From Flavobacterium tiangeerense (lineage in GTDB: Bacteria > Bacteroidota > Bacteroidia > Flavobacteriales > Flavobacteriaceae): a stretch of 64,000 nucleotides of DNA. The notes below the pieces were generated by a model that made no database searches, was not told where the DNA came from, and saw only the letters and a program-made list of their open reading frames with translations. The stretch lies in assembly GCF_007830355.1 (NCBI RefSeq), contig NZ_VLKO01000004.1, positions 186,001 through 250,000 on the forward strand, given 5' to 3'. Positions 1 through 8,655 of this stretch are shown one piece after another. Position 1 is the first letter of the stretch. Each line of letters begins with the position of its first letter. The position numbers were made by a program, and so were the translations under genes.

Positions 1-750
1 ATCACTTTTGCCAATATTTGGGGTGTTTGTGACGAAGATATGTATCACAAGGCTATTAAAATAATGAATCAGGAAGCAAAAACAGGGAAACCGTTTTTCA
101 ATCACATCATGACTGTTAGCAATCACAGGCCATTTACGTATCCGAATGGTAAAATTGACATTCCTGGCGATGCTAAATCTCGTGATGGCGGCGTGAAGTA
201 TACGGATTATGCTATGCGCAAATTTTTTGCAATGGCACAAAAACAGCCATGGTTTAGCAACACCGTTTTTGTGATTGTAGCTGATCATTGTGCATCAAGT
301 GCAGGAAAAACAGAATTACCGGTTGATAAATACCGTATTCCAGCTATGATTTACAGTCCTGGTTTTATTGCACCAACTCAATACACTAACCTAATGTCAC
401 AAATAGATGTTATGCCTACCGTTTTTGGTCTTCTCAATTTTGATTACCAAAGTAAATTTTATGGACAAGACATACTAAAAGCAGACTATAAACCAAGAGC
501 TTTGATTGCAACGTATCAAGATTTAGGCCTAATTAAGGATAACGTTCTAACCATTATTTCTCCAAAACAGAAGGTTAAACAATTTGAGTTGCATTTAAAA
601 ACAGACCAAAAAGTAGCGCCAATTTTTCAAATTTATTACGACCAACTTCCAATAAAGAAAGAGAGAACCGATCTTGTTAAAGAAACAATTTCCTATTACC
701 AATCGGCATCAGATATACTAAAGAATAAAAAATACCAAAAAATAAATTAG
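1..750 (+). CDS. LTA synthase-like sulfatase/phosphotransferase, C-terminal part (5' end outside window)
   Basis: The reading frame is open from base 1, so the gene begins before the window; the first ATG at 40 is internal. The visible 249 residues match the catalytic alkaline-phosphatase-fold domain of the LTA synthase/sulfatase family, which transfers or hydrolyses phosphate or sulfate esters outside the inner membrane. Visible marks are HIMTVSNHRPF (substrate-pocket strand) and VIVADHCASS, whose Asp-His pair is the usual metal ligand, about 82 residues after that ATG. The N-terminal transmembrane helices expected for the family would lie in the missing part. A hairpin terminator follows directly. 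Substrate is unknown: Bacteroidota lack lipoteichoic acid, so a phosphoethanolamine- or phosphoglycerol-transfer role is inference only. Confidence 0.8.
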   Translation: MTFANIWGVCDEDMYHKAIKIMNQEAKTGKPFFNHIMTVSNHRPFTYPNGKIDIPGDAKSRDGGVKYTDYAMRKFFAMAQKQPWFSNTVFVIVADHCASSAGKTELPVDKYRIPAMIYSPGFIAPTQYTNLMSQIDVMPTVFGLLNFDYQSKFYGQDILKADYKPRALIATYQDLGLIKDNVLTIISPKQKVKQFELHLKTDQKVAPIFQIYYDQLPIKKERTDLVKETISYYQSASDILKNKKYQKIN

Positions 751-753
751 CAT

Positions 754-793
754 AAAAAAGCGGATGAACCTTAAGTATCACCCGCTTTTTTTT
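754..793. terminator. Bidirectional hairpin terminator
   Basis: AAAAAAGCGG and CCGCTTTTTT arms enclose a loop of about 18 bases, with A-runs and T-runs on both sides. It sits between two converging genes and could serve both strands. Confidence 0.75.
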
Positions 794-806
794 AAATTAA
801 TATAGC

Positions 807-1805
807 TTATTCTTTATCACTTGTTAAACCAAAAAGATTCCCTTTTAAGTACGTCTTCACGTCTTTTTTTAGCAATTTACTGTTTCTTTTAGTCAATTCT
901 GGAGTATCTAAATTGCTCAAATCTGGTTTACCAGCATTAACCCAAGCCGTGTACCAAAAACTTGCCGTAACGGTGATGGCTTTTCGCATTTGCTTTTCAA
1001 CCATTCCGTTCATATCAGCATGCAATTGTTTAGCATATTCATCGGAATAGAGGGTTCCTCCGTATTTATTTTTTACTATTTCACCAGCAGCATCAGTGAC
1101 AAAAATTTTGTTTTCGGGTGTGGCTGTTCGTAGTTTTTTATCAATCGCTAATAACGGCTCTACTAAACTGTGCGTATCAAAAATCAAATCCCAAGTTGCT
1201 TTCTCCACATTTTCTAAATACACGCCTTGTGGAACGTTGAACTTATAATCCTTAGCAAACAACTCTGGCAAACGACTTTCCCACAAAGAGTGAATTCCTT
1301 TTTGGTTTGTATTTTGACCGTCATGATTGTCAGATGTATGCAAAGGCATGTGACCATCTGCTATGTAATGCCCTAAATCACCTGCAATAAAAAGGATTTC
1401 GTTTTTTCTCTTTTCTTTGAAAGCCTTTGTTAATTTGACCATCAAATCTTGAATATGCCAAGGTAAGATACCATTTTTGGTTAAAAACTTTTCGTCATAT
1501 TTTGCTTTAGCTTCTTCCATTGTTTTAGGAAAAGCAGCCACATCACCAAAGTTTTCCATATCAAAATAATGACGTGGTGGTTCCATTTTATCATTCAAAA
1601 CATTACGTCTTAAATCTGGAACTGTTGATTCCTGAGTAATAAAATCAATATGATTGTAAAAGAAAGTCTGTAGTGGTTTAGGCAATGCCATTACAGCTGC
1701 TCGGTTGATGCGTTCATGACCGATAACGCCCCATGAAATTAAAAAAAACGCAAGTCCAACTGTCGATAATGCAATAAATGTAGATTTAAATTTAAAATTT
1801 TTCAT
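807..1805 (-). CDS. S1/P1 nuclease / zinc-dependent phospholipase C-like exported protein
   Basis: This 332-residue protein has an N-terminal hydrophobic signal segment (residues about 9-24) followed by WGVIGHERIN. In the S1/P1 nuclease family the mature N-terminal Trp and the next His are zinc ligands. Further metal-binding motifs are HYFDMENF and GDLGHYIADGHMPLHTSDNHDG, then an N-x-x-x-H-x-x-W-E-like segment (GIHSLWESR). These three-zinc enzymes cleave single-stranded nucleic acids or phosphate esters in the periplasm or outside the cell. Flavobacterial homologues are often labelled zinc-dependent phospholipase C, and the sequence does not separate the two activities. It stands alone on the minus strand, facing the preceding gene across a shared terminator. 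Its promoter candidate TACATTTG lies at 1829-1836. Confidence 0.85.
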   Translation of the reverse strand: MKNFKFKSTFIALSTVGLAFFLISWGVIGHERINRAAVMALPKPLQTFFYNHIDFITQESTVPDLRRNVLNDKMEPPRHYFDMENFGDVAAFPKTMEEAKAKYDEKFLTKNGILPWHIQDLMVKLTKAFKEKRKNEILFIAGDLGHYIADGHMPLHTSDNHDGQNTNQKGIHSLWESRLPELFAKDYKFNVPQGVYLENVEKATWDLIFDTHSLVEPLLAIDKKLRTATPENKIFVTDAAGEIVKNKYGGTLYSDEYAKQLHADMNGMVEKQMRKAITVTASFWYTAWVNAGKPDLSNLDTPELTKRNSKLLKKDVKTYLKGNLFGLTSDKE

Positions 1806-1828
1806 TAAATGTTATTTTTTTAGAAAAG

Positions 1829-1836
1829 CAAATGTA
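1829..1836 (-). promoter_or_regulatory. Candidate -7 element of the S1/P1 nuclease gene
   Basis: The minus strand reads TACATTTG, an exact match to the Bacteroidota TAnnTTTG -7 box, about 23 bases before the start codon. No TTG at the ideal 19-bp spacing was seen. Confidence 0.45.
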
Positions 1837-1944
1837 TTTCATTAATTTGTGATAATAAAGAAAAACATTTTGAGATTATGTTAAATCCTTTCTAAATAAT
1901 TTTTGAATGAACTATAATAATTAGCTAAATGTTTATTTTAAAAT

Positions 1945-2919
1945 TTAAAACAAAACAATCCATATAAAAGTTAAACTCGCAATACAAACCCAAAGCGCTA
2001 TTCCTTGAACAAGGGGTCTAAATCCAACCGATTTTAAAACCTTTCTATTTAAACCTGCTCCAATCAAAAATAAAGTAATCGTTAGTCCTATTTTAGAAAC
2101 GGAAACCAATTGTGGTGCAAAAGTTTGTACCTCTGGGAGATAAGTATTAGCAACTAATGCTAAAATAAAGAATCCTATAAAGTATGGAATTTTAACTTTA
2201 CCCGATTTGTTTTTAAATACAAAAGCGGTGAATAAAGCAACTGGAATAATCCACAATGCCCGAGCTAACTTTACGGTTGTCGCTATTTGTAGAGCCTCTG
2301 GACCGTATTTACTAGCTGCGCCAATTACAGAACTGGTATCATGTATTGCGATGGCACACCACATTCCAAAATCACTTTGAGACACATTAAAATAATGTCC
2401 AACAGCTGGAAATAGAAATAAAGCAACCGAATTTAATATGAATATGACTCCTAAAGCTACTGAGGTTTGTTTTTCGTTAGATTTAATAACGGGTGCAATT
2501 GCTGCTATAGCACTTCCACCACAAATTGCTGTTCCACAAGAAATCAAATGCGATGTTTTACTTTCAACTTTAAACCATTTACCCAACAAAGTTCCTAAAA
2601 TCAATGTGCTTACAATTGAAATAATAGTAAATAAAAAGCCTTCCTTTCCTGCAGCCATTGCGCTTTGAACATTCATACCAAATCCTAAACCAACAACTGA
2701 AAATTGCAATAAGTAATTGGTAGCTTTTTGATTCCATGCTAAAAAAGGATGCCCAAATACATTAGCCACAATCAATCCTAATCCTAAACCAATTGGAGGC
2801 GAAACAAAAACGGTGGTACAAAATAAAAGCGTCCCAACAAAAAACAGTTGTTGTACAAGTATACTTTCGCTAAAAAATAAATAGGATTGTTTATGAATAT
2901 CTTTATGAGGAGTTTCCAA
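1945..2919 (-). CDS. yeiH: YeiH family putative sulfate exporter
   Basis: A 324-residue integral membrane protein with about ten hydrophobic segments. It matches the YeiH/UPF0324 (PSE) family by GLGLGLIVANVFGHP near residue 45, GTAICGGSAIAAIAPV near the middle, and a conserved AIHDTSSVIGAA followed by ATTVKLARALWI. Members are annotated as putative sulfate exporters, but transport has rarely been shown. A LysR-type regulator lies immediately upstream on the same strand (75-bp gap), the same partnership as YeiE-YeiH in enterobacteria, which suggests regulation by that neighbour. The terminal gap to the next gene holds no other coding potential. Confidence 0.85.
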   Translation of the reverse strand: METPHKDIHKQSYLFFSESILVQQLFFVGTLLFCTTVFVSPPIGLGLGLIVANVFGHPFLAWNQKATNYLLQFSVVGLGFGMNVQSAMAAGKEGFLFTIISIVSTLILGTLLGKWFKVESKTSHLISCGTAICGGSAIAAIAPVIKSNEKQTSVALGVIFILNSVALFLFPAVGHYFNVSQSDFGMWCAIAIHDTSSVIGAASKYGPEALQIATTVKLARALWIIPVALFTAFVFKNKSGKVKIPYFIGFFILALVANTYLPEVQTFAPQLVSVSKIGLTITLFLIGAGLNRKVLKSVGFRPLVQGIALWVCIASLTFIWIVLF

Positions 2920-2994
2920 TGTAAAGTTGTTGAATTAGTACTTTACAAAGGTGCGTACATTAATCTAAAAGCACCAATTGCAAATTATAATCTA

Positions 2995-3891
2995 CTATAA
3001 CTTTAAATTATAATGGTTCGAAATATTTTGAATAAACAATTCAGACAAAGAATCTGTTTTTCCTTGTAATGTAATGATATAAAAATAACGTTCGATTACT
3101 AAGTCTTTAATGTCTAGAATAGCCAATTCATTGTTTTTAAGCTCTTTTTGCACCGCATGAATTGACATAAAAACAACACAGTCAGAGTTCAATAAATACG
3201 ATTTAATACTTTCAGTACTTCCCAATTGCATTTCTACTTGCAAATCAGAACCTTTAATTTCAAAAGGTTTTAAAGCATGCTCAATTACTTCAAGTGTTCC
3301 TGAACCTTGTTCACGTATTAAAAATTGCATTTTTTTAAGGTCAGTTAGCTCAATCTCATCTTGTTGCACCAGCGGATTGGAGCTATTACAAACTAAAACC
3401 AATTCATCTTTTAAAAAAGGGGTGTATTTTATCAATTTATTTTTAGACTGCCCTTCTACAATGCCCATTTCAATTTCTTGCTGCACCAGTGCATGCTCAA
3501 TTTGTTCCGTATTGCCGTTTAACAAACTTACTTTGACGTCCTGTAGTTTTAAATGAAATTTAGCTAATAAAGGCGGAATAATATATTGTGAAATTGTTGT
3601 ACTCGCTCCTAACCGTAGTAATCCTGAGCGCTGGTTAATCAGCGTACTCATGTCAAAATCTATCTCGCGATACATTTCAAAAATATTTTTGGCATGTTTT
3701 AACAATACAGTTCCGGCGTGTGTCAATGCTATTTTAGAACCGTTTCTATCAAATAATTTAATTCCGTATTGTTCTTCTAATTCTTGTATGTGCTTTGAAA
3801 TGGCAGGTTGAGTGATAAACAATTCAGCTGCGGCTTTGGTAAAACTCAATCGATTGGCAACGGTATAAAAAACTTTTAGTCTAAAATCCAT
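2995..3891 (-). CDS. LysR family transcriptional regulator (YeiE-like)
   Basis: A 298-residue LysR-type regulator. The N-terminal winged helix-turn-helix is clear (residues about 1-60, with SFTKAAAELFITQPAISKHIQELE). An effector-binding domain of the periplasmic-binding-protein fold follows from about residue 90 (LRLGASTTISQYIIPPLLAKF). It is encoded directly upstream of, and codirectional with, the yeiH-type transporter gene, so control of that gene and of its own transcription is the natural inference. The preceding gene on this strand ends only 12 bp upstream, so some read-through transcription is likely. The effector is unknown; sulfur-related anions are suggested only by the partner. Confidence 0.9.
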   Translation of the reverse strand: MDFRLKVFYTVANRLSFTKAAAELFITQPAISKHIQELEEQYGIKLFDRNGSKIALTHAGTVLLKHAKNIFEMYREIDFDMSTLINQRSGLLRLGASTTISQYIIPPLLAKFHLKLQDVKVSLLNGNTEQIEHALVQQEIEMGIVEGQSKNKLIKYTPFLKDELVLVCNSSNPLVQQDEIELTDLKKMQFLIREQGSGTLEVIEHALKPFEIKGSDLQVEMQLGSTESIKSYLLNSDCVVFMSIHAVQKELKNNELAILDIKDLVIERYFYIITLQGKTDSLSELFIQNISNHYNLKL

Positions 3892-3903
3892 AATAAATCT
3901 GAA

Positions 3904-5931
3904 TTATAGTAAACCATTGTATTTACGGACAAACCATTCTGTAGCAAGTGAAATAGCAATAATTATGAGTAACCAAATCCAGTCAATTAATGGTGTTTTA
4001 ACACTATTGCTTTTTTGAATGGCTTTGTATTCTTGACTATCGAGTAGGGTTTTTATTAATTGTTCTTCTTGATTTGCAAAAAATACTTTTCCACTAGTAT
4101 GAGTTGCTAATTGGCTTAGTTTTTCAACATCTGAATTTACAAATTGCTTTTCAATATCAAAATCTAAAATTTCAAAACTACCCGTGTAAGATGTTTTGGA
4201 ATTCAACTCTTGAACTGTAAAATCATAAGATCCCGCCTTTAAACCATCAAGATTGACTTTAAAAGTATTATTCCCTTTAACTAAATCGTAATTTTTAGTT
4301 TGCTTATTGCCTTTATTTTTTAAAGAAATAGATAGTCGAGCTTTTTCATCAAATTCATAATTTTTATTAAAAAACTGAGCTGTTATCTCAATAGGTTCTC
4401 CTGAGTTGTAAAAACGTTCATGCTCTACCACTAAAGATTTTTTGGAATTGTTTGAAGCTAGAAACTGAATAATTTTATCAAGGAATACATCGTACTTTTC
4501 AAAAGATTTGTTAGTCACATGAGACTGTAAACGCCATTTCCAGCTATTCTCTCCCATTAAAAAAGCATTTCTACCGAATTGACTTTCTGCAAAAACAAGT
4601 AAAGGCATTTGCGTATCAATTACTCTAATTCTTGACGACAACAATACGGTAACACCAGCATTTGTAGTTATGGTGCCAAATGGATTTTGGAGGGGAGGAA
4701 AATTTTCAAAGCCAATATTTTCAGCATCAAACAATTTAAATTGAGTGTTAAAAACTGGTAAATAATCCTCTTTTTGTCCACTCATTTTAAAATTAAGTGA
4801 CGTTTGCTGATTGTTCAAAAAATTAAAATCAGTGCTATTACCAGTGATAATAAAGCTGTTAATTCTCAATTTTGTATTGGCATCAAAAACTGATTTAAAC
4901 TCTGAATTTGGCTGATACAATATCAAAACCGAATATGGTGTTAAATCCTTAATATCGTTTGGTTTAACAACAGTAACTTTACGCTGTACATTAGCTTCTA
5001 TTGCTCGTTTTAAAGCTCCTAAATCCGGATGATTTATTGCTGAGACTATTGCAATATTTGTTTTTTGATCAATAACATCAACCGCGAAATTTTTTACATT
5101 ATTAAAGGTGTTTTTTTCTTTTACTTTTGAAGAAATTGTCGCTTTATAAAGTTGAAGTCCAATTTTATCCGCAGGTAAAAACAACGTTAGGGATTGTGTT
5201 CGTTTTGAAGGAGAAAAACGCATGCTTTGCTTATTCAAAATAGTTTTCCCTTGAGACAATGAAAAATCAGCTTCCATAGTTTTGGAACCTGAATACTGTA
5301 AAAATACTTCTACTGGAAATTTATTTTTATGAAAAGCATACTTATTAACATTCAACTGATTGATTTTAAAATCAAGATAAGTAGCAGTATCTCCTACTAC
5401 AAAAGGAAATACCCTATTTGATGGATCAAAACTATAAACATAGTCGTTACCTAATGTTTGATTTCCATCAGTAAGCAATACCGTTGGAAAAATTGTATTT
5501 TTAAATATACTTTTTAGATTGTTCGCTACAAGATCAATATTGGTTTGACTGCCTCTAAAATCAATATTTGACAAAGGACTAAAATCCTCAGAAAATTGAA
5601 AAACTTGAACGTCAAATTTATCATTCAAAGCCGTATTGCTCTGAATATTTTGGAGAATTGCCTTAGTTTTATTTTCATTTTTAAGAAAAGCTATAGAACT
5701 TGAATTATCAACCACAATAGCAAGAGGGGTCTTTGTAATGACTAAATTATCACGAGATATTATCGGATTTAGTAATAATAAAAAAAGACAAAAAATAGAG
5801 GTAAAACGAAAAAAAGCTAAAAACAAACTCAATTTTGGCTTGTTTTTAGCTTTGTATAAATATTGAAAATATGACAATATGCCCGCTATTAATAATGATA
5901 AAACTAATAGTAGCAAGGTAGATGTTGTCAT
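3904..5931 (-). CDS. vWA-domain-like membrane protein, BatA/aerotolerance-like architecture
   Basis: A 675-residue protein with two N-terminal membrane helices (about 5-25 and 38-60), a large extracytoplasmic part and one C-terminal helix (about 647-667). After the second helix, PLAIVVDNSSSIAF carries the D-x-S-x-S pattern of a von Willebrand A MIDAS site, and TDGNQTLGND fits a later metal-binding loop. The layout resembles large BatA/BatB-type or VWA membrane proteins common in Bacteroidota, which have poorly known envelope roles. No peptidase or kinase motif is visible. It is not clearly in a Bat operon here; its neighbours are a LysR gene and fabG. The specific function is not known. Confidence 0.65.
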   Translation of the reverse strand: MTTSTLLLLVLSLLIAGILSYFQYLYKAKNKPKLSLFLAFFRFTSIFCLFLLLLNPIISRDNLVITKTPLAIVVDNSSSIAFLKNENKTKAILQNIQSNTALNDKFDVQVFQFSEDFSPLSNIDFRGSQTNIDLVANNLKSIFKNTIFPTVLLTDGNQTLGNDYVYSFDPSNRVFPFVVGDTATYLDFKINQLNVNKYAFHKNKFPVEVFLQYSGSKTMEADFSLSQGKTILNKQSMRFSPSKRTQSLTLFLPADKIGLQLYKATISSKVKEKNTFNNVKNFAVDVIDQKTNIAIVSAINHPDLGALKRAIEANVQRKVTVVKPNDIKDLTPYSVLILYQPNSEFKSVFDANTKLRINSFIITGNSTDFNFLNNQQTSLNFKMSGQKEDYLPVFNTQFKLFDAENIGFENFPPLQNPFGTITTNAGVTVLLSSRIRVIDTQMPLLVFAESQFGRNAFLMGENSWKWRLQSHVTNKSFEKYDVFLDKIIQFLASNNSKKSLVVEHERFYNSGEPIEITAQFFNKNYEFDEKARLSISLKNKGNKQTKNYDLVKGNNTFKVNLDGLKAGSYDFTVQELNSKTSYTGSFEILDFDIEKQFVNSDVEKLSQLATHTSGKVFFANQEEQLIKTLLDSQEYKAIQKSNSVKTPLIDWIWLLIIIAISLATEWFVRKYNGLL

Positions 5932-6025
5932 GTAGTGTTTATTAAAATATTTTAAATTTGAAAACTTAAATGTAATCTAGAATTCAATAAAAGTGTAGAA
6001 TGAATTAAATACTCATTTCGCAAAC

Positions 6026-6772
6026 CTAGGTAAGCATTCCTCCACAAACATTCAATACTTGCCCTGTAACATAAGCACTCATATCCGAAGCAAAGAAAAG
6101 ACACGCGTTAGCCACATCCTCTGTAGAGCCACCTCTTTTTAACGGAATTCCATCTCTCCATCCTTTTACTACATCTTCGTTTAACTTCGCAGTCATTTCA
6201 GTTTCAATAAATCCAGGGGCGATTACGTTACAACGAATATTACGAGATCCTAATTCCAGTGCTACAGACTTTGAAAAACCAATAACTCCAGCCTTAGATG
6301 CTGCATAATTAGTTTGTCCTGCATTACCTTTTACCCCTACCACTGAACTCATATTAATAATCGATCCGGCACGTTGCTTTAAAAAAGTACGTTGAATCGC
6401 TTTTGTCATATTAAAAACCGATTTCAAATTCACATCCATCACGTTGTCAAAATCTTCTTCGGACATACGCATCAATAAATTATCTTTTGTAATTCCAGCG
6501 TTATTAATCAACACGTCAACCGTTCCAAAATCAGCCAAAACAGCATCTACAAATGTTTGCGCTTCGTTAAAATCAGCTGCATTTGATTGATATCCTTTTG
6601 CTTTAATACCTAAAGCGTTTAACTCATTTTCTAAAGCCATCGCAGATTCTACTGATGAACTATATGTAAAAGCAACATTGGCTCCATGTTTAGCAAAAAC
6701 CTCTGCAATCCCTTTTCCAATTCCGCGACTTGCGCCTGTGATAATGGCAACTTTTCCTTCTAGTAATTTCAT
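6026..6772 (-). CDS. fabG: 3-oxoacyl-[acyl-carrier-protein] reductase
   Basis: A 248-residue short-chain dehydrogenase/reductase, the length of classical FabG. It reduces 3-oxoacyl-ACP with NADPH in each round of fatty acid elongation. Visible motifs are the cofactor loop GASRGIGKGIAEVF near the N-terminus, NNAGIT, the catalytic Ser in INMSSVVG and the YAASKAG Tyr/Lys pair. I chose ATG at 6772; an in-frame TTG six bases upstream gives two extra residues but is a weaker start. The upstream gap holds a repeat-like structured element and a -7 box, so the gene appears to have its own promoter. Confidence 0.93.
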   Translation of the reverse strand: MKLLEGKVAIITGASRGIGKGIAEVFAKHGANVAFTYSSSVESAMALENELNALGIKAKGYQSNAADFNEAQTFVDAVLADFGTVDVLINNAGITKDNLLMRMSEEDFDNVMDVNLKSVFNMTKAIQRTFLKQRAGSIINMSSVVGVKGNAGQTNYAASKAGVIGFSKSVALELGSRNIRCNVIAPGFIETEMTAKLNEDVVKGWRDGIPLKRGGSTEDVANACLFFASDMSAYVTGQVLNVCGGMLT

Positions 6773-6799
6773 ATTCAAAAATTAGTTTATTTTTTATTT

Positions 6800-6877
6800 G
6801 AAGCTATTCCTGCTATTCACTGCAATCTTTTAGGTCCGCTGTCGCGTACCCAAAAGGATTTCCGTTGCTATCAGGGC
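6800..6877 (-). repeat. Flavobacterial-type intergenic repeat element in the fabG leader
   Basis: On the minus strand this stretch starts with TAGCCCTGATAGCAACGG, passes through AATCCTTTTGGG and AAAAGATTGCAGTG and ends in ATAGCAGGAATAGCTTC. From memory, very similar intergenic elements recur many times in Flavobacterium genomes with this order of blocks. AATCCTTTT and AAAAGATT can pair, as can parts of TAGC and GCTA, so an RNA or DNA hairpin is plausible. Only one copy is visible in this window, so the repeat nature rests on recall and not on the sequence itself. Confidence 0.45.
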
Positions 6878-6891
6878 TAAAAACGACTTGC

Positions 6892-6899
6892 CAAATATA
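6892..6899 (-). promoter_or_regulatory. Candidate -7 element upstream of the fabG leader repeat
   Basis: The minus strand reads TATATTTG, an exact TAnnTTTG match just upstream of the repeat-like element. Transcription of fabG from here would place that element in its 5' untranslated region. Confidence 0.4.
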
Positions 6900-6956
6900 T
6901 ACTATTTCCTTTTTTAAAAAAAATTTAGCTTTGATTATGAACAATAATTTTTACAA

Positions 6957-8279
6957 TTAAACCTTCAAAAAACGATATGCTAGTTTATCCCAAAAAGCAG
7001 CATAAATAGCAATCAATGTAAATACTAGCAAAAACAAATGATACCATGCATTACTTAAAATATCTATAAAATTTAATTTACCATTTGCATAGTTTAATAT
7101 CAACAATATCTGAGCTCCATATGGCAATATCCCTTGTATTACACATGAAAAAATATCTAAAATGGTAGCCGATTTTTTAGCACTCAACCCATATTCATCA
7201 TTAATTTCCTTTGCTATGGGCCCCGTAATAACAATAGAAACCGTATTATTTGCAATAGCTAAATTTGCAAAACCTACTAAAACACCAATTCCTGTTTGTG
7301 CTGATTTTTTACTTTTAATTCTTTTCTTTATCTGATTCAAAACCCATGTAATACCTCCAGCCTTGTCCACCATAGCTGCTAATCCACCTGTAAACATTGA
7401 AAGTAGAAAAATATCGGTCATGCTCGTAAATCCTTCATAAATTTTCTGAGTAAACTCCATTACTGTAAAAGAATCATTATAAAAACCAATAAAACCCGCA
7501 ATTATGGTACCTAATAGTAAGGTGTAAAAAACGTTGACACCTACAACTGCTAAAATTATCACTAAAACATAAGGCAAGATAGCCCATAATGAATAATCAC
7601 TTTTTGCAATATCCACAGAAATAACATCTGAATTAAATCCCAAATAAAAGAAAATTAAAATAGTAACAATTGCCGCCGGAAGTGCGATAAACAAATTGAT
7701 CTTAAACTTATCTTTTAAATCACAACCTAGGGATTGAGTGGCAGCTATAGTAGTATCTGATATCATTGATAAATTATCTCCTAGCATAGAGCCACCAAGT
7801 AAAGCGCCTGCTATCAATGGCATAGAAGCACCACTTTTATCAGCAAGTGATATTGCAATAGGTCCTATTGCAACTATAGCTCCAACAGATGTACCTGTAG
7901 CAGTTGATAAAAACGAGGCTATTAAGAAAATTCCCAATGGAAAATACGCTACATCAATGGTATTAATACCTAGGTTCACAACTGCATCAACTCCACCCAT
8001 GGCTTTACTCACCACAGCAAAAGCGCCTGCAAATAAATAAATCAAACACATGGTTATAATTTTACTATCACCACAACCAGCAATTAAAGTATCAACTTTA
8101 TCTTCTGTACTGTTTTTAAATAAAATAAAAGCAGCAACAATACCTACCAAAACAGCAACAGGAGAAGGAAAAGCATAAAAATCATTAAGCAAAATACCTG
8201 CTCCTAAAAAAGTAAAAATAAAAATAAATAGCGGAATCAATGCAAAAGGATTTCCAGATTCCTTAGTAAAATTTGTCAT
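6957..8279 (-). CDS. NhaC family transporter, possibly MetT-type methionine transporter
   Basis: A 440-residue polytopic membrane protein of the NhaC/ArsB-type antiporter superfamily with about 11-12 hydrophobic segments. Characteristic regions are SFLSTATGTSVGAIVAIGPIAI, GGSMLGDNLSMISDTTIAATQSLG (the conserved Asp-Asn and Ser-Asp-Thr centre) and a C-terminal NLAIANNTVSIVITGPIAKEI. Family members exchange Na+ and H+, but one subgroup (MetT) is assigned to methionine uptake and is regulated by S-adenosylmethionine. The leader of this gene contains a compact structure reminiscent of the S-box core, which favours the MetT reading. That is inference; a plain Na+/H+ antiporter remains possible. 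Confidence 0.8.
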   Translation of the reverse strand: MTNFTKESGNPFALIPLFIFIFTFLGAGILLNDFYAFPSPVAVLVGIVAAFILFKNSTEDKVDTLIAGCGDSKIITMCLIYLFAGAFAVVSKAMGGVDAVVNLGINTIDVAYFPLGIFLIASFLSTATGTSVGAIVAIGPIAISLADKSGASMPLIAGALLGGSMLGDNLSMISDTTIAATQSLGCDLKDKFKINLFIALPAAIVTILIFFYLGFNSDVISVDIAKSDYSLWAILPYVLVIILAVVGVNVFYTLLLGTIIAGFIGFYNDSFTVMEFTQKIYEGFTSMTDIFLLSMFTGGLAAMVDKAGGITWVLNQIKKRIKSKKSAQTGIGVLVGFANLAIANNTVSIVITGPIAKEINDEYGLSAKKSATILDIFSCVIQGILPYGAQILLILNYANGKLNFIDILSNAWYHLFLLVFTLIAIYAAFWDKLAYRFLKV

Positions 8280-8361
8280 AAAAATAATTTTAAATTAAGT
8301 GTTATGACGAAAAACAAAGCTGGTATTGGGAATGTAAACAACATTTTTTCCAAAAGATTTG

Positions 8362-8427
8362 GCTTATCGTTTTAGCACCTTGCTTGTTGTTGCAGGTTGC
8401 TATCCTATTGAAGGATTCGTGATAACG
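8362..8427 (-). promoter_or_regulatory. Structured 5' leader resembling a truncated S-box (SAM-I-like) core
   Basis: Read on the minus strand, TTATC at the start pairs with GATAA at the end (P1-like). ATCC-loop-GGAT makes a short second helix. TAGCAACCTGC pairs with GCAAGGTGCTA in a third helix that contains AGCAACC and AAGGTGCTAA, the words that flank P3 of S-box riboswitches. The GGAGGGA segment and P4 of a normal S-box are absent. A -7 box ends just upstream, so the RNA would start almost at P1. No terminator hairpin with a T-run follows, so any control would more likely act on translation. Confidence 0.45.
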
Positions 8428-8431
8428 GGTG

Positions 8432-8439
8432 CAAAAGTA
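8432..8439 (-). promoter_or_regulatory. Candidate -7 element for the NhaC/MetT-type gene
   Basis: The minus strand reads TACTTTTG, an exact TAnnTTTG match. It ends five bases before the structured leader. The remaining bases of the 376-bp divergent gap (8440-8655) are very AT-rich and show no other gene. Confidence 0.5.
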
Positions 8440-8655
8440 ATTAATATTTTATAACAAATTAAACAAACACTTTAAAATTTAGAATATTATGCAATATTTA
8501 ACAAACAGAACTTTATTTAAAAATAAAAATCTCATAAAATAAAGTATTATTAAATTAAAAATTATCATAAATTAAACTATCTTTAATAAATATAGTCTAA
8601 TGAATATCAAAATAAATGATACAATTCATATAATATTAACATTAATAGAATTATT

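Noticed and set aside
2438..2668. Open frame on the plus strand inside yeiH
   Set aside because: It is fully antisense to a well-supported transporter gene and has no family features.
7738..8040. Open frame on the plus strand inside the NhaC-type gene
   Set aside because: Its composition is the mirror of a membrane protein, and the antisense gene is clearly real.
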